Source: Lepus europaeus
Lineage: Eukaryota > Chordata > Mammalia > Lagomorpha > Leporidae
Direction of reading: 5' to 3'
Assembly: GCF_033115175.1 (NCBI RefSeq)
Contig: NC_084843.1
Location: 54,848,474-54,912,473 of the forward strand
Length of the DNA stretch: 64,000 bases
How positions within the stretch are numbered: the first letter of the stretch is position 1; the number at the start of each line of letters is the position of its first letter. A program made the translations under genes and the position numbers. Under the pieces are notes generated by a model, which ran no database searches, had not been told where the DNA came from, and saw only the letters and a list, made by a program, of their open reading frames with translations. Positions 46,501-59,227 of this stretch are shown piece after piece.

Positions 46501-49253
46501 CTGTTAGAGAAAATAGCTGCCTTTACCCTGATGGGATTGCACAATATAAACACATTCCAAAACAGCACATGGTGCCTCATAAATACATACAATTTTTATA
46601 TATCTGTTACATATTTTCAATCTTTTTAAAGAGGAAAAATGTTCTCTAATTAAGAAAGGGAAGAAAGTTCTAGCAAAAGATAGGCGAGTCTCAACTTTGA
46701 GCTCTAAAATGTGAGAGCCATGCAAAACCACAAACACATTTTGAGTTCAACCCAGAAGATGAAATGTCCTGGCCACTTGGCTAACGGAAGCACACTGAGT
46801 ACAGCATGCAGAGCCTAGATACTCTGGGTGCTGATGGGGGTATTGAGAGACAACCTACCCCTGCATCAAGATAATCCTGAACAGAACCTACAGAGACTTA
46901 CCTGTTACACTAGGATAACATTGGACACATTGAAAGAGGTAAAAGTACTTTGATTTTTTTTCAACCACTGAATTTAACTATTTTTGCTAAATGTTTTCAT
47001 TTTCTAAACAAGACTAAACTGAATTAAATACTACATTATTTCTTTATTAACAACTCTATTCTGATTTTTTTAAAGTAACCTTAAAATGTGATTTAAATTT
47101 TATAAAGCTGCACATTAAAAGTTTTCGATGTAAACTTAATTCTAGGAAAGCAAATTGTGTGCTTATATCATTATCAATAAGATTTTTCAAAACTTGTGAA
47201 GTTCATGAAACATAGTCTGTATTTACTTTCCACCGCTTTCCACTCCCCAGATTTTTTTCAATCATTTAATTTGGAGAGTTAATAAATAGAATAATTCTCT
47301 TTGCTTTTTGTTTGAAACAAACTGACAGATACATGTAGGAACTGAACAAATGGAAACAAATACTGCTTTGAACTGGCGTGGCGGTGCAATTGAGAGTACT
47401 GCTTTTGGTTTTCAGCTAATTGGGTGTGTTCATTCTTAGCTCCTTACATTAGACATTTTCTATCTGGCCCCTGCAGCCTGAACAATCCCAGGGATTACCT
47501 GGAGAGGGAGCCTTTTATGAATACACAGACTCCAAAGGCAAAATTGGGGAGTTAATGAGGGTCCTTGTCCGAAACCAATGTATCAGATAAATCTCTCCTC
47601 TTCCCAGTAGTAAGCACGGGGTAATTGGTGACCAGTACTGTTATTTTTAGTATTTCTGTATGCAACATTTAGAATGTAGGAAAAGAGCCACCTCCATTGC
47701 TACAACATTCTACAATGTTTTGTATCTAATTAAAAATTAGAGGTAGTGCATGCTATAAAACTACATAGAACATACACATAAATGTTTGTGAATTCGTATT
47801 CGCCTGTAAAAATGTTGAATTAAATTCTGATGATTATAAAAGTCTTGACCCTGACTATTAAATATGTGCTAAAGCAGGGTGCATTTTTGTTTAAATGAGT
47901 AAGACAATTAGGCATTTTCTAATTTCGTTACGGATAAAAAGAAAGCTGGAAAAATTCAATTAAAATTATACATGTTATTTTTAGATAGGAACTTTTACTA
48001 AAGCAAACAGAACTTCAGAAGTTGTCTCCTGCATTGATTTGAATTCCTCCAGAAGCAGATGCAGAGGGGACTGTAGTCCAGATGGCTTATTAAGGAGATG
48101 GGAAAAGGAAGCAAATGGAAGCTGGCTAGTACGGAATGGTACTCTGCCCTGGGCTGCGGGAACCTTTGCCCTGGGGTGAAACACTTGGGTTCACTGTAGC
48201 ATACATGCCTCACAGTGATAGCTCCCTTAGGCCAGGGTGCTTATGGTACAGTATGGAGACACTACTAATTTCTTCTGACAACACGAGAGCTACTCCTGGT
48301 GTCATTTGTTCCCAGACAAACCTATTGGGATTGCCAGGGGGACAAAAATTCTGACTTTAGCAATAGGAGGAAGTTCTTAAATAGCACAATGTGCATGCTT
48401 TAAGTTGATAATCAAGGTGATGAGCCAGGATCAAACCAGCACTCTGATGTGGGCATGATGTGATAGGCATTTGTCTTACATTAACACAGTCTGATCAGTT
48501 GTTAGCCTGACCCCTGGCTGAATCTTGATTTGTTGAGATTTAGTTAATCAAGGATATAGCCTTACCTTAGCTTAGGATTTGCCTATACCCCAATCTAGTG
48601 TACAGTTGAGTATGAATGGAGGATACTTTGGGTCAAACTTTATTATTTAAGTACAGAGATACTCTTAGGCCAAACTTACCTAGTTTAACACCACAAAACC
48701 TATCTATCTATCTATCTACACACATATAAATATCCTCAATGTCTTTACCTAAAAAAGTTTGCTGATCCTTAATCTATAAAGATTCTAGTCAAGGAAACGC
48801 ATTGTGACTGGCTTTATAGCTAAATATAACTCCATTTTAAAAAATGTTTCACACATGCTTGTAAAGGAGGTATACCCAGATGTTAGTGAGTGCAATGTCC
48901 TGCTTACATCCAATATGGCCTATTTGTTATTGCATTGGCTAAAACTATTGTATACTTAATGATGTTTAACCTAATTGATTTATCAAGAACTGAGATATTC
49001 AAATATGCCATTATGATTTCTAATGTATTTTGTTTATTCTGAATTAATGTTATTTATTTTCATTATAATTGAGAAATGATTCATGTGTTCTATTTTGAGA
49101 AAAATTGTGAGGTGGTGCTTTAACTTTCAAGAGTGTTATTTGACACCTTGACCCTACCAAGAAAATAGAACTTCCACATTTTGAACCAATTGCTTGCCTT
49201 CCAGACATAAGTGTGCAATTTTTATGTATTTAAATAGCCCTATACTTTATACC
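46501..49253. other. Repeat-poor interval (about 2.75 kb)
   Basis: No SINE or L1 recognised. The only simple repeat is (CTAT)n at about 48693-48718. The 47.4-47.8 kb part has balanced composition and several homeodomain-type TAATT words, and may be conserved non-coding sequence. Segment 48000-48360 has a moderate GC content and could be an eroded LTR. Neither idea is proven. Confidence 0.45.
48693..48718. repeat. (CTAT)n microsatellite
   Basis: About six perfect tetranucleotide units. Confidence 0.9.
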
Positions 49254-49271
49254 CATGCATTTTAATGATTT
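49254..49271. repeat. Left target duplication of 5'-truncated L1
   Basis: catgcattttaatgattt recurs exactly at 49762-49779 (18 bp). Confidence 0.9.
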
Positions 49272-49761
49272 TTTATTAAACTTTTATTTAATGAATATAA
49301 ATTTCCAAAGTACAGCTTATGGGTTACAATGGCTTCCCCCTCCCAAAACTTCCCTCCCACCCACAACCCTCCCCTTTCCCGCTCCCTCTCCCCTTCCAAT
49401 CACATCATGATTCATTTTCAATTCTCTTTATATACAAAAGATCAGTTTAGTATATATTAGGTAACGATTTCAACAGTTTGCCCCCATATAGCAACACAAA
49501 GTGAAAAAAAAAAATACTGTTGGAATACTAGTTATAGCATTAAATAAGAGTGTACAGCACATTAAAGGCAGAGATCCTACATAATATTTTTTAAAAATTA
49601 ATTAATTTTCTATGCTGTTTCCAATTTAACACCAGTTTTTTTTTCATTTCCAATTATCTTTATATACAGAAGATCGATTCAGTATATAATTAGTAAAGAT
49701 CTCATCAGTTTGTACCCACGCAGAAACACAAAGTGTAAAAATACTGTTTCAGTACTAGTTA
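49272..49761 (-). mobile_element. Young L1, 5'-truncated to the 3' UTR
   Basis: Antisense L1 3' UTR ('aaatttccaaagtacagctt', 'ggcttccccctccc'), about 490 bp, with the duplicated-block 3' UTR (blocks at about 49425-49587 and 49658-49761). Perfect 18-bp target duplications make it recent. The 68-codon plus-strand frame at 49710-49916 crosses its edge and is not a gene. Confidence 0.92.
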
Positions 49762-49779
49762 CATGCATTTTAATGATTT

Positions 49780-49904
49780 ATTTTGACTTTCCATTCTTCA
49801 TTCTTCTCACATCTCTGTACTGTACTGGGAATCATTTCCTGAGATTTATTCCATTATGCAGGCCTACTGATTGTGAATTCTTCCTCTCAATAGCTTTATT
49901 TTTC
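49780..49904. other. Short intergenic segment
   Basis: Nothing recognised. Confidence 0.5.
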
Positions 49905-50445
49905 TTAATTGTTTAAAAAAAATTTTAATTAGTTTGTAATCTTGTAGATTTTTAAAGGGTATAGTGCAGTATTCCAACACATACACAGTGTAAACTAATC
50001 AAATCAGTCAGTTAACCTTTTCATTTCCTGACCTTTCCTTTCTGTTTGGATCCTATCAGCTCTTCACTTCTAGTACCTTCTATTATTGTGAACTACAGTC
50101 GCTTCCACTGTGCTGTGAAACAGTAGAGCTTGTTATTTCTATCTGATTGTATTTTGATACCAGTTATCCCAGCAGCTCATCCTCATCCTTCTCAATTTTG
50201 ATTAATCATTGTTCTAATTTAGATCAACGATTTTTTTTAAATGTTCTCATATGAGAGAGAACATATTTGTCTTACTATTTCTGGCTTATTTAAATTTTAA
50301 TTAGCTCTACCCCTTTATTGCAAATGTCTTAGAATTCATTATTTTTTGTGATGAAATAACATCACAATTTGCATATATATCATATTTCCTTAATCTATCA
50401 ACTTACATGGATTAGTTATTCCACCTGACAGAAGATAAATGTTCA
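49905..50445 (-). mobile_element. Old L1 3' end, antisense
   Basis: 3' UTR landmarks ('acacatacacagtgtaaact') lead into 'atatgagagagaacatattt', the antisense of the region at the ORF2 end. Diverged. Confidence 0.6.
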
Positions 50446-50458
50446 AAATATGTGTTTG

Positions 50459-50500
<42 letters not shown>
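50459..50500. repeat. (AT)n microsatellite
   Basis: A near-perfect run of about 20 AT units separating two L1 fragments of opposite orientation. Confidence 0.95.
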
Positions 50501-50502
<2 letters not shown>

Positions 50503-50925
50503 CTAAACAACACCAAAAAACTCAGTTAAGAAATAGACAAAAGATCTGAATGGACATTTCACAGTAGGAAAAAAATGCAAATATGTAACAAACTCTGGGG
50601 GAAAAAAAGCTCAGTATCAGTAGCCATGAGGGAAATGCAAATGAAAACCAGTATGAGATAACTGCTCACTACATTAAATGGATATTTTCAAAAGTACAGA
50701 AAATGCTGGCAAGAATGTAGAGAAAAGGATCCCCTCATACCGTGTTCTGGGTAATGTAAGTTAGTATAGTAATTATGGATAACTGTGGAAGTTTCTCAAA
50801 AAAATGAAGTCTATTATATGACCCATTTCCTTAGGAAATAATATGAAGGAGATAATTGTCTGTCATGTTTATTACAGCACTGTGCACAGTAGCCAATATA
50901 TGAAATAGATTGTTTTTCTTAATCC
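50503..50925 (+). mobile_element. Old L1 ORF2 fragment, sense
   Basis: The translation, with stops, retains the L1 ORF2 landmarks 'AKDLNGHF'-like, 'GKCK-KP' and 'CTVANI'-like order: 'gggaaatgcaaatgaaaacc' at 50631, then 'tattacagcactgtgcacag' near 50870. Not functional. Confidence 0.65.
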
Positions 50926-52091
50926 AACTGTGCCTATTTTACACTCATCATTGAGGGTATTTTTTACCAGTTAGAAAATTTTAATTAGGAAATTCCCATT
51001 TTTATCATATTAAAAATATCCTTTTTCCGTGTACCAAGTTATATTCATTATTGCCTTTGACGGGTGAAATGTCAATCTATTTTGATTATTTGATAGTCTT
51101 GCCATCCATCCTCTACATACATCACACATGCCTTAAAGATTGTGTGTGTGTGTGTGTGTGGTTTTAGGAACTTACAGTATTGTTATTACTTTTTTATTCT
51201 TATTTGAAATGGATGGAGTTTTTTGGATTCTCTGTTTCTTTAGTATTCTCTTAAGTGTATGGTAGGTATTCTTACACAACCTACTATGTATTATTTTCTC
51301 TGCTGTGGGCTTTCATTTAATTATTCACAGTAACTTATGTTTAAGCTATGTTTTACTCTTTGAATTCTTTCTTTACCTGTGTTAACTCCAATGTTGAATA
51401 CACCCATAAAGATTAATTTTTAAATATTTTAACAAATTTAGTTATATTTTAAGAAATACATATGCTCATTTCCATTTTTTAGTTCCTTACTGAAATCTCA
51501 TAGCCTAATTTTACTACCACAATGATGATAGGTATTTTTGTTTTAAAACCTGTGTCTTTAAATCCCACTACCTGGATCTTTCCTTATAGCCATGCTTGTG
51601 CCAGTTCCCAATCATGTTTTCTCAGTTTTATAAATGGTAATTTTTGGCTTTGTTCTACACTTGCGTTGAAAACTATTCATAGAGATAGTGTGTGCTCTAT
51701 GATCTTGCTTTCCTTCAGAAGGAGCATCACTTGACTTTAATCACTTGAGACACTTGGAATCTGCAATTACCTTAGACCATTTTAAGATGTTGAAATCTTC
51801 TGACATATCCTGATGACCAGAAGCCGGTATGCTCTTCATGTTTAGGATACTTGACTTCTGTCTCACCCTTAGCAAAAGGCTAAAGCTATTTTACTTTTCT
51901 CCATTCATAAATATCTGGGGAAAAGTGCAATTAAGTCTAAACTTTATTTTGATTTGTGTTTTCTTTAGAAACATGCCACCTTAAAGAACATAAAACCCTA
52001 TTTTGCACAAAATCAGAAGTTACATGATCATTCTTTAAAAAGTTTATGATAAAAGGAGTTAAAAGATTATTATGGCATACATTTTTTAAAA
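50926..52091. other. AT-rich intergenic DNA with (GT)n
   Basis: (GT)n at about 51143-51160. No gene recognised. Confidence 0.45.
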
Positions 52092-52232
52092 AATATACAT
52101 TTGAGGAATTTTCCGAAAGTTCATGAAAATATACTATTAAACTGTCTATAAATTTCTAGATTTTGTAGTGAAATAAAATTAACTTTAGAATTCATTTTCT
52201 ACAGATTTTTCAAGTGCCCTCATATGTACATT
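52092..52232. mobile_element. Mariner-like MITE
   Basis: Left end 'ttccgaaagttcatgaaaat' and the complement of the right end ('gggcacttgaaaaatctgta') form imperfect terminal inverted repeats around an AT-rich interior. Total about 140 bp, flanked by TA. Same family as the pieces at 41685 and 42130. Confidence 0.5.
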
Positions 52233-52253
52233 TATATTCATAGGTCTCTTCTA

Positions 52254-52273
52254 TCCATCCATCCATCCATCCT
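52254..52273. repeat. (CATC)n microsatellite
   Basis: About five CATC units. Confidence 0.8.
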
Positions 52274-54261
52274 GTCTATTTCCTATGTCAAGTGATTAAT
52301 ATAGCCCCCCTCCTTTTCTAGATACTTGCTAATGCTTTCACTCACAACACAAACAGAAACAAGTAAATTCTATAATAATGTGTTTTTCATCAAGATAATT
52401 TAGTTGCTATAGAAGTTAGTGAATACTCCAGTTTGTCTTTCTGATGAACATCAATCTGTATAAGTGAAATTATTTTTGTTTATTTGTTTCAAATTATGAA
52501 TAATTATGTTTGGAGTAAAGGATGTTTTGGATGACTAGAATGTGATGTAAAGAAATACAAGATAAGTCAGATAAATCCATCAAATCATTGAAATTTATAA
52601 AAATTTTTGGATCTACGCATACAAGAGAAGCAATGAAATAGGTTAATTTAAGCTTTTTTTTTTTTTTTTACTCTCAAATAGTACTTTAAGTGTATTTGAT
52701 CTTTTGCTGGCTTCATCAGAGTTTGTTACTATGATATATTGTCGGTGAAAGCACTACATTTCAGTCTCTCTTGCTTTTATGGAAATTTTATTGGTGGTTT
52801 TTAAAGAGTTTGTCAATTCTTTAAAAGTTAGTGACTCAGAAGCAATGAGTAAGGTTAGGGAAATGAACAAACACAGTTCGTATATCCACTTTTTTATCTG
52901 TGTTTTTTAGAGTTTCCTCTGACACTGATGATGAGTCATCCAATGTTCCCCAGTCTGTTTACTTTCTTTCTATTATCATATATATTATGTAATAAATTTT
53001 ATTAGAAAAACTCATTTGAACTTTGGGGAATGTTTTCAGTTATCCTAGTTTTAGAATATAAGCAGCACCTTGTCTCTGTGTGAGCCAATGATTGGAAAGA
53101 GATCTCTATATCTATCCCACAAGCGCATACTACTCAAAATTATGACTTGTTAATATATTTGTTAACTATTTTAGTTAGTCATAAAAAGTAGTAGAGGATT
53201 GCATAAATTTTTTTCTTCTTACTGTCATGTCACTGTGGTTCATTGCAGTATTGCAGTTACTATTTTAGTCATGGATATTTGCTGAGTAAAAACAGATAAA
53301 TGAGTGAAAATGGACAGATGGGAAAATTTGCACAAATGTGCATAGTATTCATTATAAAATGAATGCCCTTTTCAGTTTGAGTTGATAATCAGGATAACTA
53401 CAGTTTCTTTATCCCTCATTGTCACACTGCTCTACACAAGATTTCTTAGTCTCAGCACTATGGATGATAAGGGCTTGAATAATTGCTGTTGCTTAGGGTG
53501 CAGGGGTGTCCTGTGTGTGGTAGGGTACCTCACAGCTTTCTTTGCATACTAGATGACCTCTCCAGTCGTGACTACCATAAATGTCTGCAAGCAGTGTCAA
53601 ATATCCCCTTGAATCCAGAGGACACAGGTTGTGAATCATGGCCCTAAAACTAAATAAAGCACAAGGCACCCAACACAGGCGTGAGTTTCTGTGGTTTCCT
53701 AGTAGCAACCACAATCTCACTCCTCGTGTTTCTTTGTCCCATGTTCGAGGTAGCTCCAGTTAACATTTTTCATCATGTTCTCAGTAATTTGGTGCCAATG
53801 ATTACTTTGTTCCTAGTAGGTTGAACACTCATACTGAAATAGAAGAATCAAATGTATCAGAACTTTGGATGTGCTCACTTTGTCGATGCTTCTCAGACTC
53901 AGTATCATTAAGCACCATTTTTTTTTGTTTGTTTTATCCAGTCCTGTATGGAGCAACACTCATAAAACATACTAAAAAGTGAATTGATGAAAGAAGGCTC
54001 ATGTGTTTGGATGTTCTTTACTGTTGCACTAAGAACAATTTACTGTAAAAACAAATAATTTGGTCTGAGTCCATTTGGAAAAGATATTCTTCAATAAGGA
54101 TTTTTACAACTTCATTTTCTTTGCAATTTTAGTTACAAAAATTTTTTTATTAAATCTGTGCTCTTCACCTGTAAGAAAAAAAAAAAAAAACCTTTAAAGC
54201 CAATGCCATGTGTGTGTGTCTGTGTGTACTTAAATTGTCTCCACAATGGGCTACTCATATT
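52274..54261. other. AT-rich intergenic DNA
   Basis: T run at 52655-52669, A run at 54177-54190 and (GT)n at 54210-54228. The minus-strand 75-codon frame at 53493-53720 has no domain. Confidence 0.45.
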
Positions 54262-54374
54262 ACACATGTTTTATACATGAGAAAACAGGTTCAGAGAATT
54301 TCAGAAGACTTTGCCAAAATTATAGAACTGTAAATTTATAAAGTCGGGATTTTGATAACTTGGGTATCACATCT
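54262..54374 (-). mobile_element. MIR fragment, antisense
   Basis: 'tacatgagaaaacaggttca' and 'aagactttgccaaaattata' match the antisense MIR core. Confidence 0.6.
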
Positions 54375-55629
54375 GTTAAAAACTATGTATTTGTGTGTGT
54401 GTGTGTGTATGCATGGGTGTACATGTGCTTTGATCCCTCTGTTTTTCAAGTGACTAAAACAGTGCCTGATACATAATAGGTAATAAAGGAAGAAAAAATG
54501 ATTGAAGCAGGAGGGAAGGAGGAAGAGTAGGAGTGAACAGGCAAGGAAGAAACATTATGACACACAGATTCATGGTAGTTTTTGTCTCGTGCGTAGTATT
54601 GCATAGCAAAAGTATTTTACATAACCTAGACACTGAAGTCCTTGAATAATCCGTTCATTCCTTATTCCTTGGGTCTTCATTACCCGTCATTCCTCCTGTT
54701 TTCTCCTCATCTACATATCAGACTAGCATCCTCAAAGTTATCCAATAAAAAAAAAGTCTTTTGGGGAAGAATGGGAGATTATTATGATGCTCTAACTGAC
54801 AATAATGGAATAGTTTTAGTGAATATTTCACTGTTCTCTCTTCTGGGCAAACAAATCATATTTAGTTAAAAGGGTTTGATTTTACTTGCTATTGCCAGAT
54901 GTTTTGCATTTTAGTGATAAGTCTTTTTCAATGCATATTGCAAATCACATTGATTTTGATCCACAATAGAGATGAAAATGAATATGCAAAACAAAGTAAC
55001 TTCATTTCTATATTGCATATTTTTTATGATTATATATTTAGTACAGACTCATTGTAAGAAATCTGGTGGAGTGAGAACAATAAAGTATTTTTATGTCAAA
55101 GTATTTCATTTTGGCATTTTTCATTTTATACCAATAAGTATACACTATAGAATAAAATACAGAAGTGGATTCTTACCCATGCAAATAATATAAATCTACA
55201 GGCATTAGATGGTCAATATCATGATTATTCTGAACTTGTGTAATATCACAGAATTCTGGACTTCACAGTGTTGTTGCCTGTGTATAAAATTGCGAAAATG
55301 TTCTTATCACAGCTTTAAAGAAGATCAAAAGAAGAATATTGATTTGGGGACATAAGCCTTTCAAGAGTGGCTTTGCAAGCCTTGAATAAAGGCTCGTGGG
55401 AATTAGATGATTCCTTAGAAGGCTCACATTGTGCTTTAGCTATCAGTCTAAAAATTAATGCAATAGGACATGATGATGTTGTAAGAATTAGTGTTTTCTA
55501 CATAAAAGGTTAAGAGAAATGTATTATGGTATATGAGTTTATTAAGAAAACCCAGAACTTATATATCATTTTTTTAAAAGAAAACTTGCTTTAATTGATA
55601 TGAGTGCTCTATGATTCAGTTAATGCTGA
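54375..55629. other. AT-rich intergenic DNA
   Basis: (GT)n at 54392-54408. Nothing else recognised. Confidence 0.45.
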
Positions 55630-56010
55630 ATGATAGACCAGATCAGACATCACAACTCTGAGCTACACCAGACTAGAGAGCCAGAGCAGAGCACCTTCCA
55701 TAATTTGCTCTGGATGGTAAACACAACTTCTGCAGCAACTGGCCTGGAATGGTCAGGACTTGTTTATTGATTGTCAGCCTCCCTAATTTTGACCTAATTT
55801 CAACTTAGGGTCAACCCGGGGAAGTCAAATATATTCCCCAAACCAATCACTTCAGTGGCTCTACTTCCCATTATCCCATCTCCAGTTTGCTCAAACCAAC
55901 AAGCTTTGATCAGAATATTCCTGAAAGCCTTTCCTTTGAAAAATTTTCACAATAAAACTTTCCAACTCCTCTGCCTACTCTACATTTGAGTCACAACCAA
56001 ATGCAAGTGA
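55630..56010 (+). mobile_element. Possible old solo LTR
   Basis: A moderately GC-rich block with an AATAAAAC-type signal (about 55952) followed by a pyrimidine-rich 'cttccaactcctctgccta', as in LTR R-U5 regions. No clear TG...CA ends or duplications seen, and no family named. Confidence 0.3.
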
Positions 56011-56591
56011 TGATTAGGATTTCCCCATTTAGATGATATTGTTTATTTCAGGAATGTTGAAAATTTATCAGAAAACATCAAAATTCCATCAACTATTTTA
56101 TAGTGTCAATCAATGCTAAATAATGCATTCCCTAAATAATGAATAATAAATAAGAAGCAAGGTTCTCATATCACATTTCACAAAGGAAACAGTTGGCTAC
56201 CTGTAATATAGAGGTGAATTGATAGAATGTTTAATCTATAACACTTGAGGGTCTACTATTACATTTACATTTATGTGGCAGACCAATAATTTCTATATCA
56301 AAAACTAGTTACATTTGTGAGGAAAATCTCCAGAGAAACAACACATTTCAATACAGAGATAAAGAACTTGAAAAAACTGAGCTGTAAGAATGCTTTCTTT
56401 GAAAAAGAAATGTAACCTGAATGGTGGGTATAGAAATGTTCAGCAATTGAAGTAATTGTTTTAAAAAGATATACATATATACATACATAGAAGCTGGGAG
56501 CTTCTATAGTCATAAATGGAGTAACTGTGTCTGAAAATTACACTAAAATTGTACATGATGATTGGAATATGGATATTACTATATTTCTTAA
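56011..56591. other. AT-rich intergenic DNA
   Basis: Nothing recognised. Confidence 0.5.
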
Positions 56592-56955
56592 CTTTTATTT
56601 ATTCATTTGAAAGGCAGAGTGTCAGAGAGGGAGAGAGAAGAGGAGATGGGGAGAGAGGGAGAGAGGTGGAGATGGGGAAGGGAGGTAGGGAGAGGTCTCG
56701 CATCTTCTGGTTTGCTTCCCAAATGCCTGCCATAGCCAAGAATGGGCCATTTGGAAGCGAGGGGCCGAGAACTCCATTCAGGTCTCCCATGTGGCTGGTG
56801 GGCACCTAAGTGTGTGGGCCATCAACTGCTTCCCAGACGCGTGAGCAGGAACCTGAATTGAAAGCCTAGGAATGACTGGATCCCTTGTACTCTGAGATGC
56901 AGTGTATCTGGATGTCCCAAATGGCGGCTTAACCCACGGCACCACAATGCCTACC
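56592..56955 (-). mobile_element. CSINE, antisense, with expanded purine tract
   Basis: 'acttttatttattcatttga', then a GA/GGA tract of about 80 bases (56618-56697), 'aggtctcccatgtggctggt' and 'ggcttaacccacggcaccac'. The purine tract is the expanded complement of the SINE's CT tract. Confidence 0.88.
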
Positions 56956-57650
56956 CAAGACATCTTTAGACAATAAATATCTGTGGCTGACTCAGTTGTC
57001 TTCTAGAATGTCCTCACTGACCAATGCTCATAGCTCTCAGTGGCTTGTGTTTGAGAACTAAAATTGGCAGATTGAGGATTTGCTGATTTGCTCCATGATT
57101 TGATAACATTTCAGTATTGAATAGTATTTTTTTTTTCTCTTTAAGCAGCCTTATGAGAAGACTTGGAATTTATTTCTAACCTGCAGGTTATTCTGCTTTC
57201 TGGATTTTACTTACAAAGGCTCAGTCCTGGGAGCTTCTGCGACATTTCTGTGGAGTCAGAGGCTGCATATGCTGCCTGCAGGGTCCAACAAGTTTAGGTC
57301 ATATAAATGCTTGAATTAAATTTGATTAGAAAACTAGCCTCTGGGTCCTCCAGCAAGTCACAGAGACAATGAGTATATGGGAAACAAGCCATACGTTCTC
57401 TCGGATATCCCTGGGAATAACTTACATCATTCCCTTTGAAGACTGTATCACCTAGCACATGTCTGTGCTAAACTCCTAGGTGGTCCAGAGGGTGAGGGTA
57501 ATATTCTAAAAATTTGTCCCTAGGAGAATCTCTCTGTGAAAGCACTATTCTAAAAATTTCTGTCTGCCAGTACAACCAGAGAAAACATACACCAGTCTAG
57601 ATTGTGTCCATTTACAGGATTTTTACAAGATAAATAAATTGGGTGTTTTC
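56956..57650. other. Intergenic DNA
   Basis: No gene or repeat recognised. Confidence 0.45.
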
Positions 57651-57666
57651 CTAGGCAGATAACATT
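57651..57666. repeat. Left target duplication of 5'-truncated L1
   Basis: ctaggcagataacatt recurs at 58357-58372 (16 bp, exact). Confidence 0.9.
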
Positions 57667-58356
57667 TTTTTAACTTTTATTTAGTAAATATAATTTTCCA
57701 AAGTACAGTTTATGGATTACAATGGCTTTTTACCCCCATAACTTCCCTCCCACCCACACCCCTCCCATCTCCCTCTCCCTCTCCCTTTCCATTCACATCA
57801 AGATTCATTTTCAATTCTCTTTATATACAGAAGATCAGTTTAGTATATATTAAGTAAAGATTTCAACAGTTTGCACCCACCCAGAACATAAAGTGTAAAA
57901 TACTGTTTGAGTACTAGTTATAGCATTAATTCACATTGGACAATACATTAAGGACAGAGATCCCACATAAGGAGTAAGTACACAGTGACTCCTGTTGTTG
58001 ACTTAACAATTTGACACTCTTGTTTATGGTGTCAGTAATCTCCCTAGGCTCTAGTCATGAGTTTCCAAGGCTATGGAAGCCTCTTGAGTTTGCCGACTTC
58101 GATCTTATTCCGATAGGGTCATAGTCAAAGTGGAAGTTCTCTCCTCCTTTCAGAGAAAGGTACCTCCTTCTTTGATGGCCCATTCTCTCTACTGGGATCT
58201 CACTTGCAGAGACCTTTCATTTAGTTTTTTTTTTTTTTTTTTTTTTTTTTGCCAGAGTGTCTTGGCTTTCCATGCCTACAATACTCTCTTGGGCTCTTCA
58301 GCCAGATCCGAGTGCCTTAAGGGCTGATTCTGAGGCCAGAGTGCTGTTTAGGACAT
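57667..58356 (-). mobile_element. Young L1, 5'-truncated to the 3' UTR (single-block type)
   Basis: Antisense L1 3' UTR of about 690 bp with perfect 16-bp target duplications. It carries only one copy of the 'tatatacagaagatc' block, unlike the elements at 10018 and 49272, so it belongs to a different subfamily. The internal T run (58225-58250) matches the position of the internal A tract in the L1 at 5646-7116. Frames here are not genes. Confidence 0.92.
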
Positions 58357-58477
58357 CTAGGCAGATAACATTCTTATTTTGCATTTTGCATGTTTGATGC
58401 CCACAGGCAATACTGAGGAAAAAGTTACTCAGAATGATCTTTTACAACCTTAACACAATTTATTGAACTATTTTGTT

Positions 58478-58494
58478 TGTCAGTTGTATATCTT
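58478..58494. repeat. Left target duplication of CSINE
   Basis: tgtcagttgtatatctt recurs exactly at 58784-58800. Confidence 0.9.
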
Positions 58495-58783
58495 TTTTTT
58501 TAAGATTTATTTATTTGAAAGTCAGAGTTAAACAGAGAGAGGAGAGGCAGAGAGAGGTCTTCCATCAGCTGGTTCACTCCTCAATTGGCTGCAACGGCTG
58601 GAGCTGTGCCATTCTGAAGCCAGGAGCCAGGAGCTTCCTCCGGGTCTCCCATAAGGGTTCAGGGTCCCAAGGACTTGGGCCATCTTCTACTGCTTTCCCA
58701 GGCCACAGCAGAGAGCTGGATTGGAAGTGGAGCAGCTGAATCTCGAACTGGCACTTCAGACCAGGGTGTCAACCCACCGCGCC
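58495..58783 (-). mobile_element. CSINE, antisense, with perfect target duplication
   Basis: 'aagatttatttatttgaaag', 'ctgaagccaggagccaggag', 'gccacagcagagagctggat'. The tRNA-like end is shortened ('gggtgtcaacccaccgcgcc'). Structure is of the older subfamily, yet the 17-bp duplication is perfect. Confidence 0.93.
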
Positions 58784-58800
58784 TGTCAGTTGTATATCTT

Positions 58801-59227
58801 AAATTCTCACTAATGATTCCCATCTTATAATCATGCTTCTTATGTTTACAACCTCAGTTTTCTTTGTATAGATAATGGAGGCCTTCATATCAAAAACTGA
58901 TTTTTCCTATGCTTGTGGCAAAAGGCCGTAAAAAAATTCACATTACTAACCATGTACATCTATTTTCTTGGGCTTTATGAGGCTATCTGTGTATCTTTCT
59001 ACAAATCATTCTGATAAATAGGTAAATGATAATTCCACATGACGAAACAAATTTATAGTCTTTCAATGACATTTTTTTGGCAAAAGGACGTTATTTAAAA
59101 ATTGACTTTTTTGTCTTTTAAAGCAGATACAAACAATAAAATAAAAGTGGTTTGTATGAGTAGATTTGATAACCACAGTTCATTCTATTTCATCATAAGA
59201 AACTCATATTGATTTGCACAAAGGGTA
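58801..59227. other. AT-rich intergenic DNA
   Basis: Nothing recognised. Confidence 0.5.

Noticed and set aside
49905..50925. Second twin-primed L1 (opposite L1 parts around an (AT)n)
   Set aside because: The minus part contains the 3' UTR and the plus part is ORF2 without a 3' end, which is the wrong order for one inverted insertion. They are more likely two old fragments.
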